The translations under genes were made by a program, and so were the position numbers. DNA of 64,000 bases from Leishmania infantum JPCM5 (lineage: Eukaryota > Euglenozoa > Kinetoplastea > Trypanosomatida > Trypanosomatidae): contig NC_009392.2 of the NCBI RefSeq assembly GCF_000002875.2, forward strand, positions 1-64,000, written 5' to 3'. The notes under the pieces are model-generated. The model was not told the origin of the DNA. It worked only from the letters and a program-made list of their open reading frames with translations, and did not search any database. Positions 18,373 through 27,900 of this stretch are shown piece after piece; position 1 is the stretch's first letter; each line of letters starts with the position of its first letter.

Positions 18373-20262
18373 ATGCCGCCAAAACGCTGGGCGAGGCCGA
18401 ACCAGAAGGGCGCAAGTGGCGAGAACGCCTACACGACCGCCGCGCTGCTACAGTTTATATGCGATGAGGTCCGCAGCAATAATTGCCTCGGCCTGTCGGA
18501 GGAGGAGCTAACTGGGATGGCAGCCGAGCTGGTGCACGTAAAGACGCGTGCAGAGGTGTCGGAGTGGGCCAAAACGCTGATGCTGTCAGACGCCTTTGCT
18601 GCGGAGGTGACTAAGCGGCGAGAGCAGTCGGGCCCAGCCTTTGAGGCTGAGAGTGTCTTGAACGCGCCGTCGAGCTCGACCGCATCGGCCGGTGGAGGTG
18701 AAGGTGGTACGCTCAACGTAACGAAGCGCGGCGCCGGAGGTGCGAAGCGAGGCAAGCGCGGCGCCAATGCCGATCAGAACCCCAAGACAAGCGCATCCGC
18801 CGAGGCACTGAAGCCGGGCCGCTTTGAGTGCGGGTGCTTTGCCACTGTCCACAACCTGCGTGGAAGCTGCGCTAACTGCGGCCGGGTCATCTGCGAGCAG
18901 GAGGCGGACGACGTGTGCTACGCCTGTGGACTGGAGCCGTCCCGATGCATCGCGTACGAGATCTCGGTCCAGGAGGGCAAGCTGAGCGAGGCGGCCCAGC
19001 AGCGTAATGAGGAGGACTATACATCAGCGGTGGAGCGGCGCGACCGCTTACTGGAGTACGCGCAGAATCGCGCGAAGCGAACTACCGTTATCGACGACCA
19101 GTCAGCGACGCTGTTCTCGCCGCAGAGTGCGTGGATGTCGCCAGAGGAGCGCCGAGCGGCCGAGAAGTCCGCCGCGGAAACGGAGCGGCAGCGCAACATC
19201 GAGCTCATGCACCGCCAGTGCGGCGCCTATCAGGTACATATGGAGTTTGTGTCGCAGAACCTGGCGCTGGGGGCGCGCAAGGAGAATTCCGGCGGAGCGG
19301 GCGGAGATGGAGCCGTCACGGAGGCTGGTGCGGAGGACGAGGAGCCTCACGATGCGGGCCAAAGAGTCGTGCCCACCGGCGCAGAGCCGCTTCCGTCGCT
19401 GCTGCAGAAAATCTGGTACAGCCCCGACGGCACGCGAGTCGAGTCGGCTCCTAGTGGCAAAAAGGACAAGCGCGGAGGTGGGCGCTGTGGCAATGCTGTG
19501 GACTTAAACTTGCCAGCTCAAGAGGGGTCCTCAATGCCTATGACATCGCGACCAACGCAGCGCCGCTTCGAGGAGGTATCTCGACGAGTGCAGCAGAGCT
19601 ATTTTGAAGAAGATGTGGAGGTTTTTGCTGAGGAGAAGGAGGAGGCCGAAAAAACAAAGTCGAAGCTCATTGTTGTGTCTCAGGCGCTGATTGAGGACGA
19701 TCAAGACGCGGCGATCGAGCACGGCACGGAAGCCGCCGGTGGCTCCACCAGCCCGCCGCTCGTGGATCCATCTGCTGTGGCGTTGCCCTCTCGCTTCGCC
19801 GTGACATCCATTATGCGCAACACGGATGATGGCATTTGTTTGTCCATGCACCAGCCGTGGGCGAGCCTGCTCGTGGCCGGTATAAAGCGACACGAAGGCC
19901 GCGTGTGGGGGACCACGTATCGCGGTCGTCTGTGGATTCACGCGGCCGCGTCGCAGCCGATAAACGTGGAGGAGGTGGAGGCACAGTACTCAAAGTTTAT
20001 GCCGCCAGGCCAGGTGTTCCCGAAGCACTATCCTACCAAAGTACTGCTTGGGTACGTCTATGTGACGGACTGCCTCGATCGAGAGGCGTACGAGATTGCA
20101 TTCAAGCCGGAGGAACGCCAAGAGGAGTCTCCGTACTCTTTTATTTGTGTGGAGCCAAAGGCGCTACTTTTTCCGCTGCCCATGTGCGGCAATCACAAGC
20201 TGTTCTCTCTGGAGCACCGTGTACACGTTGCTGCGCGGAAGCAACTGGGCGAGATAGATTGA
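18373..20262 (+). CDS. TRIP4/ASC-1-like protein with C2HC5 zinc finger and ASCH domain
   Basis: A 629-residue protein with the domain order of activating signal cointegrator 1. A helical N-terminus (about 15-75) is followed by a C2HC5-type zinc finger at 153-193 (CGCFATVHNLRGSCANCGRV, then ICEQ and CYACGLEPSRC). A long acidic and charged middle leads to a C-terminal ASCH domain at about 490-610 (ICLSMHQPWASLLVAGIKRH, GRLWIHAAA, VLLGYVYVTDCL). In animals TRIP4 works with the ASCC3 helicase; the yeast counterpart Rqt4 acts on collided ribosomes in quality control. The same role here is plausible but inferred. The frame extends 20 codons upstream; ATG 18373 begins MPPKRWARPNQKG and lies after a good splice acceptor. 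Confidence 0.9.
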   Translation: MPPKRWARPNQKGASGENAYTTAALLQFICDEVRSNNCLGLSEEELTGMAAELVHVKTRAEVSEWAKTLMLSDAFAAEVTKRREQSGPAFEAESVLNAPSSSTASAGGGEGGTLNVTKRGAGGAKRGKRGANADQNPKTSASAEALKPGRFECGCFATVHNLRGSCANCGRVICEQEADDVCYACGLEPSRCIAYEISVQEGKLSEAAQQRNEEDYTSAVERRDRLLEYAQNRAKRTTVIDDQSATLFSPQSAWMSPEERRAAEKSAAETERQRNIELMHRQCGAYQVHMEFVSQNLALGARKENSGGAGGDGAVTEAGAEDEEPHDAGQRVVPTGAEPLPSLLQKIWYSPDGTRVESAPSGKKDKRGGGRCGNAVDLNLPAQEGSSMPMTSRPTQRRFEEVSRRVQQSYFEEDVEVFAEEKEEAEKTKSKLIVVSQALIEDDQDAAIEHGTEAAGGSTSPPLVDPSAVALPSRFAVTSIMRNTDDGICLSMHQPWASLLVAGIKRHEGRVWGTTYRGRLWIHAAASQPINVEEVEAQYSKFMPPGQVFPKHYPTKVLLGYVYVTDCLDREAYEIAFKPEERQEESPYSFICVEPKALLFPLPMCGNHKLFSLEHRVHVAARKQLGEID

Positions 20263-20972
20263 GGCTGCACACAAGGGGATGGAGGTGGCATGAGACAGGC
20301 GACCTGTGCGAGGTGTGGCGCACTTGTTGTGGGACCGCAGGCCCTCGTCTTTGGCGTTTTCCACATAGTGGCCCGTGTCGGTTTTTTGTTTTGGTGATGT
20401 GTGGGACCTGCACGGCGGGTGCCAGTGCCGCGTTTTTTTACCTTGTTGTATTTCAATTCAGGTGACATCGCAGGCCGGCAGTTTCTGTCTCGCATGCACC
20501 CCCACCCCTCCTTCTCCCATTGCCGCGCTCAGCTAGTGAAAAGATATGAAGAAAAAAAAGGCGGGTCTTGGGGTCGTGGTGTTGGCGGTGCGAAGTCCAC
20601 GCCATGTACTCGGCGGGGCGTTAGGCCAGTGGTCGGTGCTCCCAAGAGATTGCGTGCGCCGAATTGTTCTTTTGCACACCTCCTCAGCACGGTCCGGTCG
20701 CTAGGGGAGGGATGCGGCGTGCATATAGAGGTGACGCCTCCTTGCCGCCACTGCAGCCGGTCTTAGGAGGGCGAACACGAGTGGAATACACCACAACCAC
20801 CCTTTCGGTTGCCTTCTTCTTCTTATCGTGTACTTCCTTCGCTTCCCCATTTATGTCTGCTGCACTCTTGCACCACTTCCTCTGCTGTGTTTGGGCTTCA
20901 CGTCAACGAACCACTCGTGGTGCTCTGCTTACGTCTTTCTCACCCTGCGATTGCTTCGCGTTCAACTGTGGA

Positions 20973-21055
20973 GCGCGTGTGGCGCAGTGGTGGCGCATCT
21001 GACACTCGCTGAGGGACTTGCAGAGGGCCGCAGAGCGCTGTCGATCTGCCGCGCA
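20973..21055 (+). ncRNA. Candidate tRNA-like element (weak)
   Basis: The segment TGTGGCGCAGTGGTGGCGCA resembles the 5' half of a eukaryotic tRNA. It includes an A-box-like TGGCGCAGTGG and a D-arm GCGC-N7-GCGC. The ends pair as GCGCG (20973-20977) with CGCGC (21050-21054). Next to them GCAGA (21030-21034) pairs with TCTGC (21045-21049) around a loop containing TCGA, as in a B box. No proper anticodon stem could be folded. It could be a degenerate tRNA, a tRNA-like small RNA such as the one that accompanies trypanosomatid 7SL RNA (recalled, not compared), or chance. Confidence 0.25.
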
Positions 21056-21077
21056 TAGAAGGCTGCGAGGACGCTTC

Positions 21078-21102
21078 TCCATCTTTTTTGCTTTCTTTTC
21101 AG
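21078..21102 (+). promoter_or_regulatory. Polypyrimidine tract and AG acceptor for PRP5-like helicase
   Basis: A classic acceptor: an almost pure T/C run ends in TTTTCAG with AG at 21101-21102. It predicts a 55-nt 5' UTR before ATG 21158. Confidence 0.65.
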
Positions 21103-21157
21103 CTTGTGTGTACCCTGGCAACGCCTCCCTTGCCGTGTAGCCCGCCCCCACACGACG

Positions 21158-23758
21158 ATGCGTAAGCGGGCGCGCGATGATGGTGGCGGTCTAGGGCCAT
21201 CCACGTCAGCGAACGGGGAGATGGAGTCCGCCACAGACGGTGCAGCTAACGGCGGTGCCTCGTTCGAGAGGCTGAGCGGTCCTCTCGACGAGGATTCCTC
21301 TTTTCCCAGCAGCGCTACCGCGGCTACTTCCTCCGACTCCGATGACTCAGAAGACGATGATGCATCAAAGCGTCTTCTGTTGTACGCGAAGGTGACGGCA
21401 GGCGCGAAGGCACAAGCGGGAGATGCAACTTTTGCCACAGCGCGAAATGACCCCGCCGCGTTTCTTCGTGGGGTGGGGAGCAGCTCCAGATTCACGCCTG
21501 CTAGTGCTGCCGCGGCGGCGCTGAATCACCTGAAAGCGGAGCTGCTGAAGCCAGTGGCGCAGCCGACGGCTTTGACCGTGGTGAATGCGGGGGACGAATC
21601 CGCTGATGTTCTTGCCGGCATCATCTCGCGAAAGATACCGCCGCCGCCAGCGGGGGATGCAAAGAAGCTGCGTCAGCTGACGTACGTGGACCACAGCCAG
21701 ATGAACTACGCCTCCATTCGCACAGACTTCTACGTGGTGCCGCCGGACATGACGAATCTCACAGCGCAGGAGATGCGAGAACTGCTGCGAGAGCTGGATG
21801 GGGCAAAGGTTCACGGGAAAGATGTGCCGCGGCCGATTCGCTCCTGGCATGGCACCGGATTGCCGGATCGCGTGTTGGAGGTGCTGGAGGAGCACGAGTA
21901 CAAGTGCCCTTTTGCGGTGCAGTCGCTCGGCGTGCCGGCGCTGATGAGCGGACGGGATTTGCTCCTCACAGCAAAGACGGGGTCCGGCAAAACGCTCTGC
22001 TATGCGCTGCCGCTCATCCGGCACTGCGCGGACCAGCCGCGGTGTGAAAAGGGCGAGGGCCCTATAGGGCTGGTGCTTGTGCCCACGCAGGAGCTCGCTA
22101 TGCAGGTATTCACGCTTCTCGACGAGTTGGGGGAGGCTGCTGGGCTGCGCTGTGTCGCCTCGTATGGCAGCACGTCGCTATCCGACAATATTCGCCATGC
22201 CAAGGCGGGGTGTGAGTTGATGGTGGCGACGCCCGGCCGGCTGCTAGACCTTCTCACAGTGAATGGAGGGAAGACGTTGAGCCTGTCGCGCGTCTCCTTC
22301 GTCATTGTTGACGAGGCGGACCGCCTCTTCGACAGCGGCTTCATGGAGCACGTGGAGGCCTTTCTGAAGAACATACGCCCTGACCGCGTAACAGGGATGA
22401 TCAGCGCTACGATGCCAAAGGAGCTGCGCGGGGTAGTAGCGCAACACCTGCGGAACCCTGTTGTCATTTCCGTCGGCGGAAAACCGACGCCTGCCTCGAA
22501 CGTCGAGCAGCAGTTCTTCTTTTTCGACGAGGAGGTATACGACGCGAACAACATCAAGGCAGACATGAGCCCACGTCTTGTAAAGTTACTGGCATTGCTG
22601 GGAGACGAGGGCGGTGACGGTCAGAACCTAATCCTGGTCTTTACTCAACGGAAGGAGGAGGTAGACGAGTTGCTGGGGCGGCTCACCACGCTGGGCTACG
22701 CCAACCGCGTGGCAACACTCTACAGCGGCATGGACCCCATCGACCGCGAGTTCGCGCTGGAGCACTTTGTTCCAGGCAAGCAGTTTATTCTCGTCGCCAC
22801 CGCAGTTGCAGAGCGCGGCTTGGATATTCCCTACCTCGGCCTTGTGATCAACTACCGGTTGCCCAACCACTACGAGGCGTACGTGCATCGTATCGGCCGC
22901 ACCGGCCGCGCCGGGCGCAGCGGGCGTGCCGTGAGCTTTTTCACTCGTGGCAAGGATGACGACATCGCTCCAGAGCTGGTGGAAGGGCTGGAGCGTGCGG
23001 AGCAGCGAGTACCAGAGGAGTTGTACGAGGTTGCGGAGAAGGTGCGTGCGCTGCGCAAGTCTGGCGATGCAAGGTACAACAGCGGCTTCTTTCGCGGCTA
23101 CCGCGACGCGAAGGCGCAGCGCTTCACTGACCGTGACAAGAAGGAGAAGATGCGCGAGGCTGCCCGCGCGGCCGGGTTAGAGCAGTTTCTCAGCTCCTCC
23201 TCCGAGTCCGACTCGGATGCCTCGAGCGACGAAGATGCAAACATCACTGCGGTGCCGGTGCAATCGAGAGCTCGCGCCGCGTCGGCAGAAGAGGCAGCGG
23301 CGAGCTCGATGGCGCTGACGCTGCACCGTGGTGCGCAAAGCGGCGCGTTGACGTTGTCCGCTGCGCAGGAGGACCGCATTTCCAAGGCGCTGGCGTTCGC
23401 GCAGAAAACAACCACGGCGGCAACGATGGCGGCGGACGAGGCGACGATGGTGCGCTTTCAGAGTGAGTACCCCATCAATGACTTGCCCGATGCCGTGCGT
23501 GGCAAGCTGCAGAGCGGCGCTTTTATGCGCTCCATCGCGGAGGAGACGGAAACATCATTGATCCGAAAGGGCGTGTATTTCGACCCACGCTACAAGCACT
23601 CGCGGCGGATGAAGGAGGGGGAGAAGCCGCTGTATTTTCTGATAGTGGGAAAGTCGATGGAGGCGGTGCGGGCAGCTCGCAACAAACTCGACGAGGTGAA
23701 GGCAGAGCTGCTGAGCAAACAGAAGAAGACGGGATCCGTGACTGGTGCCACGATCTAG
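21158..23758 (+). CDS. DEAD-box RNA helicase, PRP5/DDX46-like
   Basis: An 866-residue helicase with an acidic Ser-rich N-terminus. A segment YVDHSQMNYASIRTDFYVVP (about 180-200) closely resembles the region before the core of DDX46/Prp5. Motif I AKTGSGKT is at 272-279, motif II DEAD at 385-388 and SAT at 416-418, with motif VI HRIGRTGRAGR. The C-terminal ~80 residues (INDLPDAVRGK, IRKGVYFDPRYK, EGEKPLYFLI) match the distinctive KH-like tail of DDX46. Prp5 helps U2 snRNP bind the branch site, so here it would serve trans-splicing as well as the rare cis introns; that is inferred. Motif Ia reads PTQELA instead of PTRELA, and motif V reads AERGLD instead of ARGLD. ATG 21158 follows a strong splice acceptor at 21101-21102. 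Confidence 0.9.
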   Translation: MRKRARDDGGGLGPSTSANGEMESATDGAANGGASFERLSGPLDEDSSFPSSATAATSSDSDDSEDDDASKRLLLYAKVTAGAKAQAGDATFATARNDPAAFLRGVGSSSRFTPASAAAAALNHLKAELLKPVAQPTALTVVNAGDESADVLAGIISRKIPPPPAGDAKKLRQLTYVDHSQMNYASIRTDFYVVPPDMTNLTAQEMRELLRELDGAKVHGKDVPRPIRSWHGTGLPDRVLEVLEEHEYKCPFAVQSLGVPALMSGRDLLLTAKTGSGKTLCYALPLIRHCADQPRCEKGEGPIGLVLVPTQELAMQVFTLLDELGEAAGLRCVASYGSTSLSDNIRHAKAGCELMVATPGRLLDLLTVNGGKTLSLSRVSFVIVDEADRLFDSGFMEHVEAFLKNIRPDRVTGMISATMPKELRGVVAQHLRNPVVISVGGKPTPASNVEQQFFFFDEEVYDANNIKADMSPRLVKLLALLGDEGGDGQNLILVFTQRKEEVDELLGRLTTLGYANRVATLYSGMDPIDREFALEHFVPGKQFILVATAVAERGLDIPYLGLVINYRLPNHYEAYVHRIGRTGRAGRSGRAVSFFTRGKDDDIAPELVEGLERAEQRVPEELYEVAEKVRALRKSGDARYNSGFFRGYRDAKAQRFTDRDKKEKMREAARAAGLEQFLSSSSESDSDASSDEDANITAVPVQSRARAASAEEAAASSMALTLHRGAQSGALTLSAAQEDRISKALAFAQKTTTAATMAADEATMVRFQSEYPINDLPDAVRGKLQSGAFMRSIAEETETSLIRKGVYFDPRYKHSRRMKEGEKPLYFLIVGKSMEAVRAARNKLDEVKAELLSKQKKTGSVTGATI

Positions 23759-23943
23759 TTGCTGAGGTAGCCCCCCCCCCTTTCTTTCGTTGGGCATCAG
23801 GGCCTGCGTGCTGTTAGCGTGTAATATTGGCAATGGGCGCTCTGAAATGTTGAGCTGTTTTGGCGCTGATGGTGCTATGTGTAGGGTCTGATACGGTCGC
23901 TCTCTTCATGTGTGCGTATGTGTACATGTGTTTGTGTGTCTAG

Positions 23944-23970
23944 GTTGCCCTCTCTCAGCGTGAGGGCAAC
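23944..23970. other. Hairpin in the 3' UTR of the PRP5-like gene
   Basis: A perfect 9 bp stem (GTTGCCCTC/GAGGGCAAC) around a 9-nt loop, about 185 nt after the stop codon. It may be an RNA element, but nothing similar is known to me. Confidence 0.5.
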
Positions 23971-24074
23971 GTCCGAGGAGGGAAGTGGTGCGCAGACATA
24001 CATGAGGGGCTCGGCTTGCGCGTCCGCTCGACAGAGGCCGCTCTAGGGAGCCTCGTGCCCCTCACACTGAAGCA

Positions 24075-24104
24075 CGCGTTCATGTTCACCTCTTTGTGAA
24101 CGCG
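24075..24104. other. Second hairpin in the same spacer
   Basis: A perfect 8 bp stem (CGCGTTCA/TGAACGCG) around a 14-nt loop, 105 nt after the first hairpin. Confidence 0.45.
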
Positions 24105-24992
24105 CCGGCGAAAAGGGCAAGCTCCCCCCCCACACACACACAAACAGAAAGAAAAGCTGTGAGAGGCGACAGCTGCGTCTGCAACAACAAAGAGGGAGGC
24201 GTCGGGCGACGAGAAGCAGTGATCGGAGAGCGGTTGCTACCCTTCTCGTAACCTATCGGTTTTATGAGTGAGGCTTGAGGGGGGGCGGTGCGGTTTTGCC
24301 GTCCTGGGATTTCATGCACGGAGGTCTAGGGCTCACCCCCTTAAAGAATGCCTATGAGCCCATGACGTTTGGATTCTCCGCGGTCGTCGGGCCGTGGATG
24401 CCACGCGCCGGTGGAACACACTGCAACGATACGACGGCCAGGACTGGCTGCGCATGATCTCGCCCTTTTTGTTGTGGTCTCTACATCCACCGGCACACAA
24501 CCAAGACGCCGACGTCTTCTCTGTCGTTACTATCGTGAATGCACGGTGCGCCAACTTCCTTCCTGATGCCCTCCTTTTTCCTTTTCCTGTGTGAGCGTCA
24601 AACGACCTCCCTCATTGATCCCATCGATGTACGGGCAGGAAGAAGCGGCTCGGCTGCAGGCAAGCAAACGACAACGACAGAGACGTGAGGAGAGCAAGCG
24701 GCTTTTGAGCGCGTAGGGTGCTCATCACACGCGTGTCGATTGTGTGCGTTGGTTGCCGTTGCTTGGCCACTGCTTTCTCTCTGCCTTGTGTGTGCATGTG
24801 GCTGCGAGAAATCTGAGTACCCGCGAGACCAGCGCTGCTGAGAACCAGATAGGGGGTGGACGGGGGATAGTCACTCCGGTATCGTGAGTGGTGTCATCTC
24901 CGTGCCGTGCTGGCACTCGCCTACGCTGACTGTCGTTTCATTTTTTCCGCTTTTCGTGTTGTTCGCGTCGTTCTCTGGTCGCACCTCTACGC

Positions 24993-27900
24993 ATGTCGCT
25001 CGCCGCTTTCACGCAGTATTCTCTCGCGGCGGTGGTGCGCAACCTCCGCAGCGCCCCGGGAGGAACAGAGGAGGAGGCTGTGGACAGGTACATCGCGGAC
25101 ACGAAGAATGAGGTGAACGCCGCCGATCCGCGCGTCAAAATGGTGGCGATTCAGAAGGCGACTTATTTTCACATGCTTGGGTATAGCTCGCAGTACGCCG
25201 ACTTCCGCGTCGTGGAGATGATGGCGAGCCCCATTTTTCTGCACAAGCGCATTGCTTACCTGGCTGCCTGCCTCACCTTTACCGAGGACACTGACGTCAT
25301 TCCTCTCATGACGGCGTCGCTGAAGCGCGATTTGAGCAGTAGCAACCAATTTGAGGTCGGCCTTGCCTTGTATTGCATTGCATCAATCTGCACCCCTGAC
25401 ATGGCGCAAGACGTCGTGGCGGACGTCGTCAACCTGCTGGGTCACCCTCGTGCATACGTGCGCAAGAAGGCGACGCTCAGCCTCTACCGCGTCTTTCTAA
25501 GCTACCCTGAGTCGCTGCGCGTGACATACGGCCGACTGAAGGAGAAGCTCGAAGACAACAATGAAAAGGCGGACACCGACCCCGCCGTACGCGGCGCCGT
25601 CGTGTGCGTGCTGTGCGAGTTAGCGCGGCGCAACCCAGCCAATTTTTTAGGCTTGGCCGTCCCTTTCTACTCCCTTCTGTCCTCCGTGCACAGCAACTGG
25701 ACACTGATCAAGATTGTGAAGGTGTTCGGCTACTTCGCGCCGCTCGAGCCGCGGCTGGGGAAGAAGCTTGTGGAGCCCATCACAAACCTGATCAACACCA
25801 CCGGCGCCAAGTCAGTGCAGTATGAGTGCCTCCTGGCCGTTGCGAACGGAATGAGCCAAGTGTCGTCGCTGAAAAAGTTGGCTGCGGAGAAGATTCGTGG
25901 TTTTGTCGAGGACGCCGATCCGAACTTGAAGTTCCTTGGGCTGGAGGCACTCTCCCTGCTGGTCGCCTCCTCTGAAAACCGAAAGCTGCTCGCGGATCAG
26001 AGGGAGGTGGTTCTGAGGTGCTTGGACGACCCAGACAGCACCATCCGACTCAAGGCTTTGCACCTTTTGCGAGACCTGACCACGCGCAAGACGGTGATCT
26101 CGCACATCAATGAGATGCTTGACCGCTGCGTGCGCACGCCACCTGACGAGGAGTGGTCGAATGCCGTCATTCGAACGATCATCGAAACCGCGCAGACGGG
26201 CGACTACGAGTGGATCCAGGACTTTGAGTGGTACCTTAGTGTGCTGCTCGACCTGTGCGTGGTGGAGCTGACGGTGTACACCCACGGCGGCTTCATGGAG
26301 CAGGAGCTGGTCTGCATTTTGTCGCGCGTGAACGGTGTGCGGCGGGCCGGTGTGGAGGAGATTGTTCCGCTGCTGACAAATGTGCGCTTGCTCGGCTGCG
26401 ACCGGCAGCACTCCACGCAGTGGCGCATCCTCTGCGCCGCCGCCTTCATCTGCGGCGAGTATCCGCATTGGGTCCCCGACATTGCGGAGGCGTGCCGGGC
26501 TCTTCTCGACGAGCCCATCACACTGCTGCCCGCGGAGGTGCAGCTGGCTTGTGTGGCGGCGGTGGGCAAAATCGCCGCGTATGTGTATCAGCCGTGTGCT
26601 CGTCATGTTCAGCTTTGCAACGGTGAAGAGGAGTGCCGCGCCGCGGAAGAGGAAGAGCAGCGGATAGTCCCGTCTCTGGCGGAGCTCATACGCACAGTGC
26701 TGCTGCCGGAAGCCGATGAGGCGAGCGGGGCGCACGACAACACCGCCGCTGACGACGCCAGAGGCGCCGCTGCGCGAGCTCATCGCGGCCTACGACGCTT
26801 CTGTCATAGCGCTTTCCCAAGTGTGCTGGAGCGCGCGCATCTGGTCCAGTATCAGGTGATGGAGCATCCCGAGGTAGGACCAAAGCTGTACGAGGCGGTC
26901 CTCCCCCCCGTGGCTGCCGGGGCGCAGGATGCGATCGAGCTGCCAGAGGACGTGGATCTGGAGGCCCCCTTCTGCGAGAACGTGGCGATGCTCATGGCGT
27001 TGAGTGGCAGTGACGAGGATGATGGCAGCGACGGTGGTGCGCTGGGTGGCTACGGTGGTCTTGGCGATAGTGGGGATGATGATTTGGATGCTAATTTCAA
27101 CTTGGAATACCGTATCGAACAACAGCGCCGCTCAGAGCAGGCGCGGCGGGAGGAGATGGCCCCTTACTACCTGCGTGACTCGGCAGATGCGGGCGTGGTC
27201 GTATCCGAGGACTTTGGCGCCCCTTCGCGGCCGCTCCGCTCTGCGCAGCAGATTGGCTGCGATGACGGCCTTGTCTCCCATGCTGGCGCGGTGTCTCAAC
27301 ACCGCCAACACACGCGCACCCGTCGTCCGCAGAAGGTCTTCAGCATCAACCGCCAACTGTCAAAGCCGGCAGACTACGAGGAAAAGAAGGCGGCGCGATG
27401 GCACCGATCAAAGTCACCCGAGGAGGACGAGGCGACGCGCAAGCTGCGCGGTATCGACGTTACTCGCGCCCTGCGCGCCGATGAACGCCTGCCGGAGACA
27501 CTGTCCTACGCCCAGCTCCTTCAGCAGCAGCAGCACAAAGGCAAGGGCAGCGACGAGTTATACGCGGATGCGATGGTGGCGTCTCACGCCGCTGAGGCGG
27601 TCCAAGTCACTCTGTACAACGAGCGTCCGCTGGGGTTGTACCTGACGGTGACAGGTTGCAAGGTGCGCAGGGACGGCCTCCATCTCAGCGGCGCGGTGGA
27701 GTGTGTGAACGCCACAAGCAGCAGCGTTGTTCGCGACGTGCGCCTGACGGCCACGCCGACGGCAGCATTTGCCATGGGAGACGTTACGCTGCGCCTCGAG
27801 GCGGTGAAGTCGGATATGGCGGAGGACGCGAGTGGCGGCACTTCCGTGACAGTGGCCGAGAGGCTGAAGGGGTCGGCGACGGTGCGGGTGCCGATTGTTG

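Larger units (their letters stand above)
20263..21157. other. Intergenic spacer with tRNA-like element
   Basis: T-rich runs occur at 20800-20835 and 21078-21100. A tRNA-like segment lies at 20973-21055. No protein gene is seen. Confidence 0.65.
23759..24992. other. Intergenic spacer with two hairpins
   Basis: Carries hairpins at 23944-23970 and 24075-24104, a C-rich run at 23771-23780, and C8(CA)n at 24125-24140. A T/C run at 24765-24785 precedes AG 24815-24816. The T-rich run nearest the next ATG (24935-24990) contains no AG before the start codon, so splicing probably uses the earlier tract. No gene is seen. Confidence 0.6.

Noticed and set aside
25812..26783. Minus-strand frame of 323 codons opposite AP-3 delta
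   Set aside because: Shadow of the adaptin solenoid coding sequence; no domain on the minus strand.
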